A DNA stretch of 64,000 bases from Glaciimonas sp. CA11.2. Lineage in GTDB: Bacteria; Pseudomonadota; Gammaproteobacteria; Burkholderiales; Burkholderiaceae_D. The stretch is from contig NZ_JAVIWL010000001.1 in NCBI RefSeq assembly GCF_034314045.1, positions 5,022,001 through 5,086,000 on the forward strand, read 5' to 3'. The notes under the pieces were generated by a model that was not told the DNA's origin, made no database searches, and saw nothing but the letters and a program-made list of their open reading frames with translations. This document shows, piece after piece, positions 41,274 to 50,058 of this stretch. A program made the position numbers and the translations under genes. Every line of letters begins with the position of its first letter. Within the stretch, counting starts at the first letter, position 1.

Positions 41274-42854
41274 TTATACGCACGTGTCCCCGTCAAACCC
41301 GCCCGCATAATCGCTCTGAAGTCTGTGCATTATCGGTTTCAATGCGGGATAAAGGTCAACATAAAGCGCATATGCCTTGCGATAAATCTGACTATCCGTT
41401 GGATTAGGTATAGTTCGGGAAACCAGCGTCACCCAACCTTTTTCCGCCGTTTGGTTATCCACCAATCCAACACCAACAGCCGCAAGCAGCGCCGCTCCCA
41501 AAGCAGCTTCTACATTCTGTTCAATGGTGTAGACGGGATAACCAGTAACGTCGGCAATGATTTGCATCCATAAATCTGAATGCGCAGCGCCGCCGACCAC
41601 AATCAGTTTGGCATCGAGAGACTGTGCTCCTTTTGCACCTGCCTCAATATTATGTTTGAGGGCGAAACTGACGCCCTCCAATACGGCCCGATAAAGATGT
41701 GCTCGTGTATGAAACAGGCTTAGACCGACGAAAGCACCACTGGCCTTTGCATCCCAGATTGGGCTGCGCTCTCCCATCAAGTAAGGCAAAAATAGGATTC
41801 CGTCCGATCCCGCAGGAATCTGTTTCGTCTTTTCTTCCAGAATTTGATGGACATCGCCAGCCTCCACATACTTTGCCGCCTCAATCTCCGTCTGACAAAA
41901 TGTATCCCGAAACCAACTTACGGAAGCGCCAGCCGTAATTGCACCACCAAAGATATAAAGATCTTTTTGGCTGTTGTGGACGTGCGGCATGCTAATCAGG
42001 CCGTGACGCGCATCGACTTGCTGATTAATATAGCCCCAACACATACTGGTGCCGATCATGGCCACATGATTTCCTGCCCGAGTCACGCCCGCTGCAAAGG
42101 TCGCAACAGCTGCGTCAACACCGCCCGCCACAACTGGTGTGCCGGCGGCAAGCCCAAGACACGCAGCCAGTTCAGACCGCAATCCACCCACCACATCGCT
42201 GGAATCGACCAGACGCGGCGGCATCATTGCAAGAGGAATACCGAATTCAGCCAGCAGTTCTTTCGACCAGGCGCGTGCTCGCACATCATAGATACCGCCA
42301 ATGTTCCCAGCCGAACTATGATCAATCGCCACTTCTCCACATAGCAAGTAGTTAACATAGCTATTTGGCGGAAGAAACAAATGCGTCCGTTGCCACACAT
42401 CCGGGCGATTATTCTTTATCCACAGCATCTTGGTAAAGCCATAGTAACTATCAACCGAATTGCCAGTGATATCGAATAGTCGCTCCTGATCGATTGTTTC
42501 CTTAATCCACTTAACTTCTTCATTGGCGCGTCGATCCATCCAGATAAGACACGGATGCAGTGGTTTCATCCACGCATCAACCGGGATGCCCGCACCGCCG
42601 TATAAACTACTGACGCAGACCGCTTTGATCTGTTCAGCGGGTAACCCACTTTTTTCTACTACCTGCTTGATGCACTCCATGACCGCCTCGCACCAGACCG
42701 AAGGCCATTGCTCGGCCCAAAGCGGTTTTGGCGTATCCAGTTGATAGCCCTTGGCGTGCTGAGCAATAATCCGACCAGCGCTATCAACCAGCAATGCCTT
42801 GGTACTTTGAGTACCTATATCGACGCCAATAACGTAATCCATGCGGTAATCCAT
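41274..42854 (-). CDS. FGGY-family carbohydrate kinase (xylulokinase-like)
   Basis: 526 aa. ATP-dependent sugar/polyol kinase with the two-domain actin-like fold. N-terminal phosphate-binding motif VIGVDIGTQSTKALLVD; VCVSSLYGGAGIPVD; WMDRRANEEVKWI; the C-terminal FGGY signature LMGERSPIWDAKASGAFVGL with LYRAVLEGVSFALKHNIE; and adenosine-site GGAAHSDLWMQIIADVTGYP. Closest by reading to xylulokinase-type members, so D-xylulose or a related ketose is a likely substrate. It ends the operon and starts 8 bp after the dehydrogenase gene. The first ATG (42854) has TAAGG six bases before it; a 12-bp tandem duplication (GCATGGATTAC repeated) creates a second in-frame ATG at 42842. Confidence 0.9.
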   Translation of the reverse strand: MDYRMDYVIGVDIGTQSTKALLVDSAGRIIAQHAKGYQLDTPKPLWAEQWPSVWCEAVMECIKQVVEKSGLPAEQIKAVCVSSLYGGAGIPVDAWMKPLHPCLIWMDRRANEEVKWIKETIDQERLFDITGNSVDSYYGFTKMLWIKNNRPDVWQRTHLFLPPNSYVNYLLCGEVAIDHSSAGNIGGIYDVRARAWSKELLAEFGIPLAMMPPRLVDSSDVVGGLRSELAACLGLAAGTPVVAGGVDAAVATFAAGVTRAGNHVAMIGTSMCWGYINQQVDARHGLISMPHVHNSQKDLYIFGGAITAGASVSWFRDTFCQTEIEAAKYVEAGDVHQILEEKTKQIPAGSDGILFLPYLMGERSPIWDAKASGAFVGLSLFHTRAHLYRAVLEGVSFALKHNIEAGAKGAQSLDAKLIVVGGAAHSDLWMQIIADVTGYPVYTIEQNVEAALGAALLAAVGVGLVDNQTAEKGWVTLVSRTIPNPTDSQIYRKAYALYVDLYPALKPIMHRLQSDYAGGFDGDTCV

Positions 42855-42862
42855 GCGATGCC

Positions 42863-43990
42863 TTAGGTAGACGTTGGTTTGAGCAGCACTTTGATCGAAT
42901 CAAGCGAATTAGCAAGAGCGAATGCTTTTTCCCACTCATCCAGTGAAAAAGTGTGTGTAACTATACCTTCGGAAGTGACCAGACCTCGGTCAAACAAATC
43001 AATGGCAACCGGATAACAATACGGTCCCAGATGCGCGCCACGGATATCAAGCTCTTTACGGTCGCCGATAATTGACCAGTCAGCGCTCGTTTCCTTCCCG
43101 AACACACTAAATTCTACAAAACGGCCCAATTTTCGAATTAGCTCAAGACCCTGAGTGACACCGGCCGGCACGCCTGTCGTTTCAATATACACGTCACAAC
43201 CATAGCTATCGGTAAGCGAATCAATAATCACCTTTGCATCATCGTCAGACGGGTTAATAACCATATCCGCGCCCATTTGCAGCGCCGCATTCAAGCGTTC
43301 GGGAACTAAATCAATGACCACCAATTTTTTAGGCGTTTTTAAACGTGCAACCTGTACCATCATCAAACCGAGTGGACCGGCGCCAGCAATGACGACTACA
43401 TCATCAAACTGAATGTCTGCACGATTGATAGTATGAATAGCGCATGCCATCGGCTCAATCAAAGCCGCATCTTCCAACGACAGACTGTCTGGAATCTGAT
43501 GCACGATCGCAGTCGGTGGAATACGCATGTAATCTGCCATTCCACCGTCTGCGACATCACGCTGGAAGCCGAAAATATTGTGCACTTCGCACATCCAATA
43601 TTTTCCTGATTTACAGTATCGGCATTTCTCGCAAGGCACAATCTGTTCGGCAATAATACGGTCGCCGATCCTAACACCAAAATGTTCCTCCCCGCCCTCC
43701 CCCGCTGCAACTACGTAACCGAAAAACTCATGGCCAGGAACGACGGGGGGCTTAACCCACGATGGCTGTCCCTCACCACCCCAGAACATGGCTGCGCCAG
43801 AGTGGCACTTGCAGTCACTGGCGCAAATACCACAGGCTGCAATCTTGATCACCAGCTCTTTGTAGCCGGCAATCGGTCGCCTGATTTTTTGCAGTCGGTA
43901 ATCCTTCGGCCCGTGGCAGACCACTGCTTGCATAGTATTTTTAAAGAATGTCACTTTTTCTGATTCAGCTTGAATTTTAGTTTCCCCCAT
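42863..43990 (-). CDS. Zinc-dependent alcohol/polyol dehydrogenase (erythritol/L-threitol dehydrogenase-like)
   Basis: 375 aa from the ATG at 43990 (GGAA six bases upstream); ATG 44002 and a TTG at 44038 are alternatives, and conservation begins only at MQAVVCHGPKDYRL. MDR fold: catalytic zinc ligands in GICASDCKCH and PGHEFFGYV, structural zinc cysteines in CEKCRYCKSGKYWMC, NAD-binding GAGPLGLMMVQVA. The motifs WGGEGQPSWVKPPVVPGHEF and RIIAEQIVPCEKC (quoted in part) resemble the EltD-type erythritol/L-threitol dehydrogenases, so oxidation of a C4 or C5 polyol to a ketose is the best guess. The adjacent kinase could phosphorylate the product. Substrate not provable by reading. Confidence 0.85.
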   Translation of the reverse strand: MGETKIQAESEKVTFFKNTMQAVVCHGPKDYRLQKIRRPIAGYKELVIKIAACGICASDCKCHSGAAMFWGGEGQPSWVKPPVVPGHEFFGYVVAAGEGGEEHFGVRIGDRIIAEQIVPCEKCRYCKSGKYWMCEVHNIFGFQRDVADGGMADYMRIPPTAIVHQIPDSLSLEDAALIEPMACAIHTINRADIQFDDVVVIAGAGPLGLMMVQVARLKTPKKLVVIDLVPERLNAALQMGADMVINPSDDDAKVIIDSLTDSYGCDVYIETTGVPAGVTQGLELIRKLGRFVEFSVFGKETSADWSIIGDRKELDIRGAHLGPYCYPVAIDLFDRGLVTSEGIVTHTFSLDEWEKAFALANSLDSIKVLLKPTST

Positions 43991-44044
43991 GATTAATTCC
44001 ATAAAATAGTTAACTGTATGATTGCCCACAGAGGACAATCAGGC

Positions 44045-45040
44045 TTATTTGCTTGCGCTGCGACTAATGTAAATAGCGAGCAGAATAATGACGCCCTTTA
44101 TAATATTCTGGAGGTAAGGAGATACTCCCATCATATTCAGGCCATTGTTGAGTACGCCGAGCATCAATGCGCCAACCAACGTGCCGAGAATGGATCCGCG
44201 GCCGCCATTGATTGCGGTTCCTCCCATTACGACTGCCGCAATCGCATCAAGTTCGAACGAGACGCCCGCGTTAGGCTGACCGCTCATTAGTCGCGATGTC
44301 AGCACCAATCCGGCAATTGCCGCAGTAAAGCCACTAATCGCGTAGACCATAAGTTTGTAACGAGGAACACGCACACCACTTAACCGCGTGGCCTCCTCAT
44401 TGCCACCGATCGCGTAGATGTAGCGACCAATCGGCGTGTGGTCAAGTACGATATAGGCAATAACGAACACCATTAACATGATCAAAATGGGCGTCTGGAT
44501 GCCGGCGACACTGCCCCGACCGAAAAATTCAAACCAGTCAGGTAAGCCGCCAATCGGATAGCCACCGGTATAAATCAACGCCAGTCCACGGGCAATGCCC
44601 ATCGTGGCGAGAGTAACAATAATCGGCGGCATCTTGGCATAGGCGACAAAAAAGCCATTTGCCATTCCAAACAGAATCCCCGCCACCAGTCCGATGAGGA
44701 TAGCAAACACTGCCGGTATGCCTGCCACCATAAGACCAGCAGTGATCGTTCCGGTAAGCGCCATAACAGCCCCGACAGACAAATCGATACCACCGCTTAA
44801 AATCACGCACGTCATGCCGACCGCTATGATCGCGTTAATAGAAACTTGCCGCGCGATATTGACAAGATTAGCAGCAGACAGAAAGTCGTCAGTCGTGGCG
44901 GTCACAACCAGACAAACGAGAAGCAGCCCTACAAACGGAAAAAAGGCAGGAGATTTTTTTAGTTGTTCCAGTAGCCCTGTAAATGAATACGCAGGTTTTT
45001 CTGAAAAATGACGTGCATTAATGTTTACCGGTGGTTGCAT
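44045..45040 (-). CDS. Sugar ABC transporter permease (RbsC family)
   Basis: 331 aa, polytopic inner-membrane protein with about eight to ten hydrophobic segments from residue 33 onward. The family stretch [23 protein letters not shown] (quoted in part) and the EAA-like cytoplasmic loop region [19 protein letters not shown] identify the ribose/xylose/polyol (CUT2) class. [19 protein letters not shown] is the other CUT2 motif. It probably works as a homodimer with the double-ATPase encoded upstream. The start codon overlaps the end of the ATPase gene by 23 bp. Confidence 0.95.
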   Translation of the reverse strand: MQPPVNINARHFSEKPAYSFTGLLEQLKKSPAFFPFVGLLLVCLVVTATTDDFLSAANLVNIARQVSINAIIAVGMTCVILSGGIDLSVGAVMALTGTITAGLMVAGIPAVFAILIGLVAGILFGMANGFFVAYAKMPPIIVTLATMGIARGLALIYTGGYPIGGLPDWFEFFGRGSVAGIQTPILIMLMVFVIAYIVLDHTPIGRYIYAIGGNEEATRLSGVRVPRYKLMVYAISGFTAAIAGLVLTSRLMSGQPNAGVSFELDAIAAVVMGGTAINGGRGSILGTLVGALMLGVLNNGLNMMGVSPYLQNIIKGVIILLAIYISRSASK

Positions 45041-46517
45041 TGCGCATTACCTCACTCGAATTGATAGAATCCGCCGCTAGCACTTTGACGATTGATCCTT
45101 GTTTGAATACCGCCACTCGATTACACATACCGATTATTTCTGGTAACTCTGAAGAAATCATGATGATCGAATAGCCGTGTAGCGTTAACTCCCGCATCAG
45201 ACTATAAATTTCGGCCTTTGCCCCAACGTCAATGCCGCGTGTCGGCTCATCAAAAATAAGAATCTTGCAATGATGATTAAGCCAGCGAGCGATGACCACC
45301 TTCTGCTGGTTACCTCCGCTCAAGGTTGATACCAAAGCGTTCAAACTGGATGTTTTAACACCGACTTTGTCGATCATTAACTGGCTCGCGCAGCGCTCAG
45401 CAGTCCTATCGATCAAACAACCCTGACCCACGTATTTGCCTAAATTGTTGATAGATATATTGTCTTTAATACTGAAATCGATAATCAGGCCTTCGGATTT
45501 TCTACTCTCAGGCAAAAGACCGATACCACTTTCCAGAGCCTCGGCAGGGTCGCGCAAGGCAGCTAACACACCATTCACGTACACCGTCTTATGCGCGGTG
45601 GGATCGGCACCGATGACCGCACGCGCCAGTTCGGTGCGACCCGAACCGACCAGACCCGCAAAACCGAGAATTTCACCTTCGTAAAGGGTGAAGCTATTAC
45701 TCGGCCCATCCTTATCGATGCGTACGTCCGTTGCCTCCAGCACCACGCGTTCAGAATACCGATGTACTGGCTTGGGCGGGAAGTTACTTTCTAGTTTCCG
45801 GCCTACCATCATCTCCACCAAACTATCGACATTGGAAGCTAACGTATCGACCATCCCCACGTATTTTCCATCGCGTAAAACAGTGATCCGATCACACACT
45901 TCAAATATTTCGTCCATGTGATGCGAGATAAAAATCATCGCCACGCCATCTTCTTTAAGATCACGCATAACGCTAAAAAGATGCTCTGCTTCCATGGGTG
46001 TGAGCGTCGCTGTGGGTTCGTCCAAAATAAGAATTTTGGCGTTTAATGCCAATGCTTTAGCTATCTCGACGAACTGCTGTTGGGCGATACTGAGTTTGCT
46101 AATACCGACAGAAAGGTTGATATTAATTTTCAGCTTATTAAATATCTGCTGCGCCTTTTGACGCATGCTTGCCTTTGATAGCAAACCAAACCCGTTCGTC
46201 AGCTCGCGCCCCAAAAAAATATTCTCCACGGCATTCAGATACGGCACCAAGCTGAATTCCTGAAAAATAATGGCGATGCCAGCACGGATTGCATCGTTAT
46301 AACTATAAAAATTTTGTAGATTGCCATTCACAAAAATTTGACCATTATCAGGACGATAAATCCCACTGAGGACTTTCATCAAAGTTGACTTGCCGGCGCC
46401 GTTTTCGCCCAATAGGGCATGAATTTCTCCCTTATTAACAGACAAATTAATATCGGACAACGCCTTCACACCAGGAAAACTTTTTGAAACATTTTCCAAT
46501 TTCAAAATCGTGTTCAT
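45018..46517 (-). CDS. Sugar ABC transporter ATPase, two nucleotide-binding domains (RbsA family)
   Basis: 499 aa from the ATG at 46517, preceded by GAGGCGACA; a TTG five codons upstream is ignored. Two fused ATPase domains, as in RbsA/XylG: the first with Walker [19 protein letters not shown], signature [15 protein letters not shown] and Walker [13 protein letters not shown]; the second with a degenerate Walker A ([18 protein letters not shown]), signature [15 protein letters not shown] and Walker [15 protein letters not shown]. The degenerate second P-loop is normal for this CUT2 family. It powers the permease encoded downstream. Confidence 0.96.
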   Translation of the reverse strand: MNTILKLENVSKSFPGVKALSDINLSVNKGEIHALLGENGAGKSTLMKVLSGIYRPDNGQIFVNGNLQNFYSYNDAIRAGIAIIFQEFSLVPYLNAVENIFLGRELTNGFGLLSKASMRQKAQQIFNKLKININLSVGISKLSIAQQQFVEIAKALALNAKILILDEPTATLTPMEAEHLFSVMRDLKEDGVAMIFISHHMDEIFEVCDRITVLRDGKYVGMVDTLASNVDSLVEMMVGRKLESNFPPKPVHRYSERVVLEATDVRIDKDGPSNSFTLYEGEILGFAGLVGSGRTELARAVIGADPTAHKTVYVNGVLAALRDPAEALESGIGLLPESRKSEGLIIDFSIKDNISINNLGKYVGQGCLIDRTAERCASQLMIDKVGVKTSSLNALVSTLSGGNQQKVVIARWLNHHCKILIFDEPTRGIDVGAKAEIYSLMRELTLHGYSIIMISSELPEIIGMCNRVAVFKQGSIVKVLAADSINSSEVMRNATTGKH

Positions 46518-46584
46518 TGTCGCCTCGCACAATCGATCAAAAATCAGAGCGCACTCTCACCATGACGTCGTGAGAGTGCGACGA

Positions 46585-47502
46585 CTACCAACGGAATGTG
46601 TTAGCAGCGGCCTTATCCACCAACTTGACGTCAACCGGCACAGTGGGCGGCACGTTTGCTCCCCATTTTTTTGCTAATGCAATCGCGAGGGCCAGCCGTA
46701 TCTGGTCGCGTGGATATTGCGCTGCGGTTGCAATAAATCGGGAGTTATTTTTTTGGATTGCCGCAATCGCTTCTGGTGCACCGTCCACGCTCACCAGCTT
46801 GACATCTTTGCCACTAGCTTCAATGGCCGATAGCGCGCCCATCGACCCAGTGTCATTAACGCTAAACATACCTTTTAGTGCGTGATTTGCTTGCAGGATG
46901 TTTTCAGTGACGGTCAGCGCCTGATCCCGCTCCTGCTTACCGTTCTGGATGGTAACAATCTTAATTCCGGCAAACTTTGACAATGCCGCCTTACAACCTC
47001 GCACCCGATCAAGAATCGGGACCACAGGAATCCCATCAAGAATCGCCACATCTCCACTGCCATTAAGACTCTTGGCAAGATAAGTGCAGGCCATCTGACC
47101 GGCATCGAAATTTTTGGACCCGACAAAAGAATCCACCGGACCGTCCGCATGCGCATCCACCGCTACCGTCACCACCCCCGCGGCGTGTGCAGACTTAACG
47201 GCTGATTGAATACCTACCGAATCGGTTGGGTTAATCAACAAGATATCGACCTTCTTCTGAATCATATCCTCGACATCACTAATTTGCTTGGAGACATCAT
47301 GTCGGGCATCGGTCACTATCACCGTGGCGCCAATGCTGGCCGCAGCATCCATCAATCCTTGCTTCATGGTGACGAAATACGGATTATTTAATTCTTGAAA
47401 AGACATCCCGATTTTTAACGGTGCAGCTGAAGTTGATGGTGAAAAGGTTATTGCACAAAGTATTACTGTCATGCATAGCGCTAAATTTTTTTTGCAAATC
47501 AT
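46585..47502 (-). CDS. Periplasmic sugar-binding protein (RbsB family)
   Basis: 305 aa from the ATG at 47502 with a strong AGAGGAGATCGTT upstream; a frame reaching 47550 is not used. Signal peptide: MICKKNLALCMTVILCAITF with cleavage probably after STSAA (about residue 26). The mature protein has the type I periplasmic binding fold: LKIGMSFQELNNPYFVTMKQG (quoted in part), VDILLINPTDSVGIQSAV, AILDGIPVVPILDRVRG, KGMFSVNDTGSMGALSAIE and VSVDGAPEAIAAIQ, the last two being hinge/ligand segments. It delivers the sugar or polyol to the permease; the ligand cannot be inferred from motifs alone. Confidence 0.95.
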   Translation of the reverse strand: MICKKNLALCMTVILCAITFSPSTSAAPLKIGMSFQELNNPYFVTMKQGLMDAAASIGATVIVTDARHDVSKQISDVEDMIQKKVDILLINPTDSVGIQSAVKSAHAAGVVTVAVDAHADGPVDSFVGSKNFDAGQMACTYLAKSLNGSGDVAILDGIPVVPILDRVRGCKAALSKFAGIKIVTIQNGKQERDQALTVTENILQANHALKGMFSVNDTGSMGALSAIEASGKDVKLVSVDGAPEAIAAIQKNNSRFIATAAQYPRDQIRLALAIALAKKWGANVPPTVPVDVKLVDKAAANTFRW

Positions 47503-47811
47503 AACGATCTCCTCTGTTTTTTTATTTAAATGATGCCAATGAAACGGCATGAAATTCTGGTTTATAAAAAACTTCCCGATAACCAGGAAATCATGACTTT
47601 ACTGGTAGAGCAATTGCAGCCCTTCCTGTCGCATATGTTTAAGATAAAATTCATAAAAATGCACCCTCCTAAAAGTTGAAAAACACTTTCACTAACGTCC
47701 CAGGACGCATCTCTGACCTCACATAACTCTTACTAAAAAAGAAGAGAAAAGAAAGAAAGATGAACGTTATTTACCCCCGGTCACTCAATTAATTCACCCG
47801 CACCCACCTCT
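47503..47811 (-). promoter_or_regulatory. Upstream region of the transport operon
   Basis: 309 bp between the araC-type gene and the binding-protein gene, all on the minus strand. It holds the short ORF at 47562-47654 and a purine/pyrimidine-biased tract near 47736-47760 (AAGAAGAGAAAAGAAAGAAAG on the plus strand, in part). The operon promoter and AraC-type operator are expected here, but no direct-repeat pair was clear enough to name. Confidence 0.4.
47562..47654 (-). CDS. Short Cys-containing ORF, possible leader peptide
   Basis: 30 codons, ATG to TAA, too short for ordinary gene calling. It starts MNFILNICDRKGCNCS and ends MISWLSGSFL. A near-consensus Shine-Dalgarno AGGAGG (47665-47670) lies ten bases before the ATG, stronger than that of most genes in the window. 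Three cysteines sit close together (positions 8, 13, 15). It lies 59 bp before the binding-protein start. It could be a translated leader that influences the operon, a small protein, or a chance ORF with a fortuitous ribosome binding site; no homologue is known to me. Confidence 0.4.
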   Translation of the reverse strand: MNFILNICDRKGCNCSTSKVMISWLSGSFL

Positions 47812-48693
47812 TCAAGCTTTGTTGTAATTTGAAATTTTTATCTCGTCATATGCACGAAATTTAGATGGTGACATCCCTTTTTGGAGCAAAAACTGTCGAT
47901 TAAAATTCGACACATTATTGAATCCAACTTTGAAGCAGATATCGGTGATGCTCAGTCGCCCATTCGTCAGTAACTCACAAGAACTCTTGATGCGTAGATG
48001 GTTGATGTAACTAACGAAAGTCATTCCAGTATGTTTGTGAAAAGCACGTGAGAAGGCGCTAACGCTCTGGCCTGTCAGGGCGGCGAGATCAGGCTCATGC
48101 AGTTCATTTGAAAAATTTTTACTGATATACCTTAAGGCGAGATCTATCTTCGATGTCGCAAAGACGTCCGGCTCGGATATGTATTCTGAACTCGCTAGCC
48201 GCTTGCGACCGGCATCGCGCGACAGTAGTTCTATTAAAGTTAGAAATAGCTGTACCCGTCGAAAACCATGTGCCTCAGTTAATTCCTGCATCAATGGCTG
48301 CGCTAACAAGCCAGTTTCTGGCTCGAATAATAAGCCGCTATGCGATTCTTTTAATAATCTTCTGAGATACCGCAGTTCTGGAAAAATTTTGATTATATTC
48401 AAGGCCAACGCACTCGGAAATTGCAGCACAAGACAACGTTGTTTCACCGTCTCGATGCCAGGTAATTCACTGACCCAGTTATGTGCAAGATTAGGCCCTA
48501 TCATTACCAGGTTTCCCGGAACGAAGGTGCCAATATAATCGCCGACAAAAAATTTTCCCGTTGTGGCAGTCACGAGATGAATTTCGTACTCGGGATGGCG
48601 ATGCCAGCGGACAGTCTTGTAAGGATAACCATGCGACCAAGCACGAAACGACTCATTACCGCCAAGATGCACAACTTCAATATCTGGCACCAT
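47812..48693 (-). CDS. AraC family transcriptional regulator
   Basis: 293 aa from the ATG at 48693; a TTG four codons earlier is possible. N-terminal cupin-type sensing domain (about 5-130) with RWHRHPEYEIHLVTATTG and IGPNLAHNWVSELPG. C-terminal double helix-turn-helix (about 190-285) with ALTGQSVSAFSRAFHKHTGM and ITDICFKVGFNNVSNFNRQF, the AraC/XylS signature. It lies directly upstream of the transport and catabolic genes in the same direction, so it most likely activates them in response to the substrate. Confidence 0.93.
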   Translation of the reverse strand: MVPDIEVVHLGGNESFRAWSHGYPYKTVRWHRHPEYEIHLVTATTGKFFVGDYIGTFVPGNLVMIGPNLAHNWVSELPGIETVKQRCLVLQFPSALALNIIKIFPELRYLRRLLKESHSGLLFEPETGLLAQPLMQELTEAHGFRRVQLFLTLIELLSRDAGRKRLASSEYISEPDVFATSKIDLALRYISKNFSNELHEPDLAALTGQSVSAFSRAFHKHTGMTFVSYINHLRIKSSCELLTNGRLSITDICFKVGFNNVSNFNRQFLLQKGMSPSKFRAYDEIKISNYNKA

Positions 48694-49599
48694 ATCAGCA
48701 CCCAACGCTAATCAGCATATCAGACCTCTGACGCCTGATTCATAGGGCATCTGGCAAACACACGTTTTTGATTTTTTAACGAGTTTTATTTTTATCCATA
48801 ATTGGACTATGGATAATTCAAAAAGAAAAGCTGTCATTATTTTGTCCCCGCTGGTTGCACTGCGCTGATAGTCGTGCGACATACGGGATGTGCAAAAGGA
48901 AGTGCAAATCCCGCGGTCGAAACAGATCACGTCGTTATGGTTTATGTGACTTAGTCTAGATGCTCAATCTTTGAGGGACTACCAAAAAAAGTGCATGCCA
49001 CGATACTTTTTTGCGATTATTTGACCCTTCACTTTTGAAGTCCGTAGTTCTAGCGAATCACTAAAGATTAAAAAAATTTGTTTTGAAAAATTATTAAGGC
49101 ATATTTTTTGCCCTAAATCGGGATCGAATAAGCAAGTAATCTGTAGACAATGACCTCTAATGATTAGCGCTAAATACTGCTTCATCACCTCTGTAGACGT
49201 TAAGATTTATGAAAAAAGGATGTGACGTGGCACGATTTTTTTTGCCTCTTTTTTTGGACCGGATATGTGTAAGCGTAATTCGGAAAAGTACACTTACGAT
49301 GCAACTATAAATACGAGGTTGTGAACCGATATAGGACGCATCTTAAGATTTTTCTTAACTTGTGTTCACATCATCAAATCTATCAAACGAATGATCAGAT
49401 TTTTTAAACTCATGTTGGATACATATAATCCAGGCCAAAAGAGACCGACACATTAAGAAATAAAGTAATCGTGAATGACAAATCTGCATAGTCTGAGCGT
49501 GACCAGCAAAGCAGGATATGAACAATAATAAACACCAAAAATATAGGTGAGATTGGACGCATCTGCGCAAGAAGGTTGTGTATATTTATCGCAGGAGCG

Positions 49600-49776
49600 A
49601 TGGCGGAGGAGTTGTGGCGTCACATCGAAAAACATGACGAAGGCTAGCATTTCATCGATCATCACGGACTAAAAGCGGCGATTGAAAAATGGAATGCAGG
49701 CGTGGCTATCGGCTACTTTGATGAAGGAATATCAGCGGTTACCTCGGCAGAATTGATGGGTGAAATTCGACAGTAA
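49600..49776 (+). pseudogene. Decayed small ORF, possibly an antitoxin remnant
   Basis: ATG at 49600 opens MAEELWRHIEKHDEG, then TAG at 49645-49647; the same frame continues as HFIDHHGLKAAIEKWNAGVA and IGYFDEGISAVTSAELMGEI to TAA at 49774-49776. The C-terminal part resembles the ends of small ribbon-helix-helix (ParD/CopG-like) antitoxins in its pattern of helix, Glu/Asp-Gly and Val-Thr-x-x-Glu, but this is only a resemblance. No toxin gene is adjacent. With the in-frame stop it is scored as a remnant. Confidence 0.3.
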
Positions 49777-49837
49777 ATTTCTAATCTGATTTTCCGAGTA
49801 CAAGGTACGAATAGCTAAAGATGGCGCAAGAAGAGAT

Positions 49838-49919
49838 GCCGACGGATGCGTCAGTCTCATGTTGCAAGCGCCGGGACATATATACTACCCAACCGCACCA
49901 CCCGGCTACATCCGTCGGT
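49838..49919. repeat. Two-tier inverted repeat
   Basis: Outer arms GCCGACGGATG (49838-49848) and CATCCGTCGGT (49909-49919) pair over 11 positions (one G-T); inner arms CCGGG (49871-49875) and CCCGG (49901-49905) nest inside. The 82-nt unit could fold as a structured RNA or mark an old element end. It lacks the T-loop of a tRNA and the core boxes of an integron attC site. Confidence 0.5.
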
Positions 49920-50058
49920 CACCCAGAGTAATACTAAGGCGGTACGATTATGTATCCATATGTTGAAGCGCAACTGCAACTATTTAAATCTAGCTAGTAG
50001 ATATTTCAAATTCGATATCGAATAGCTGAAGTCACGACAAAAACTTACGGCAGAAAAA

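Larger units (their letters stand above)
48694..50058. other. Long gene-poor stretch between the polyol operon and zipA
   Basis: About 1.36 kb, AT-rich. Only short minus-strand frames without ribosome binding sites are present in 48.7-49.6 kb. Two things stand out and are listed separately: a decayed ORF (49600-49776) and a two-tier inverted repeat (49838-49919). No tRNA, insertion sequence or intact gene was seen. It looks like residue of past insertions or deletions. Confidence 0.5.

Noticed and set aside
48712..49665. Several short minus-strand frames in the gene-poor stretch
   Set aside because: They lack ribosome binding sites, have low-complexity or Cys/Phe-rich translations, and match no known family.
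49838..49919. Possible tRNA gene or integron attC site
   Set aside because: The arms are too long for an acceptor stem, there is no T-loop GTTCGA-type sequence or anticodon arm, and the attC core sequences are absent.
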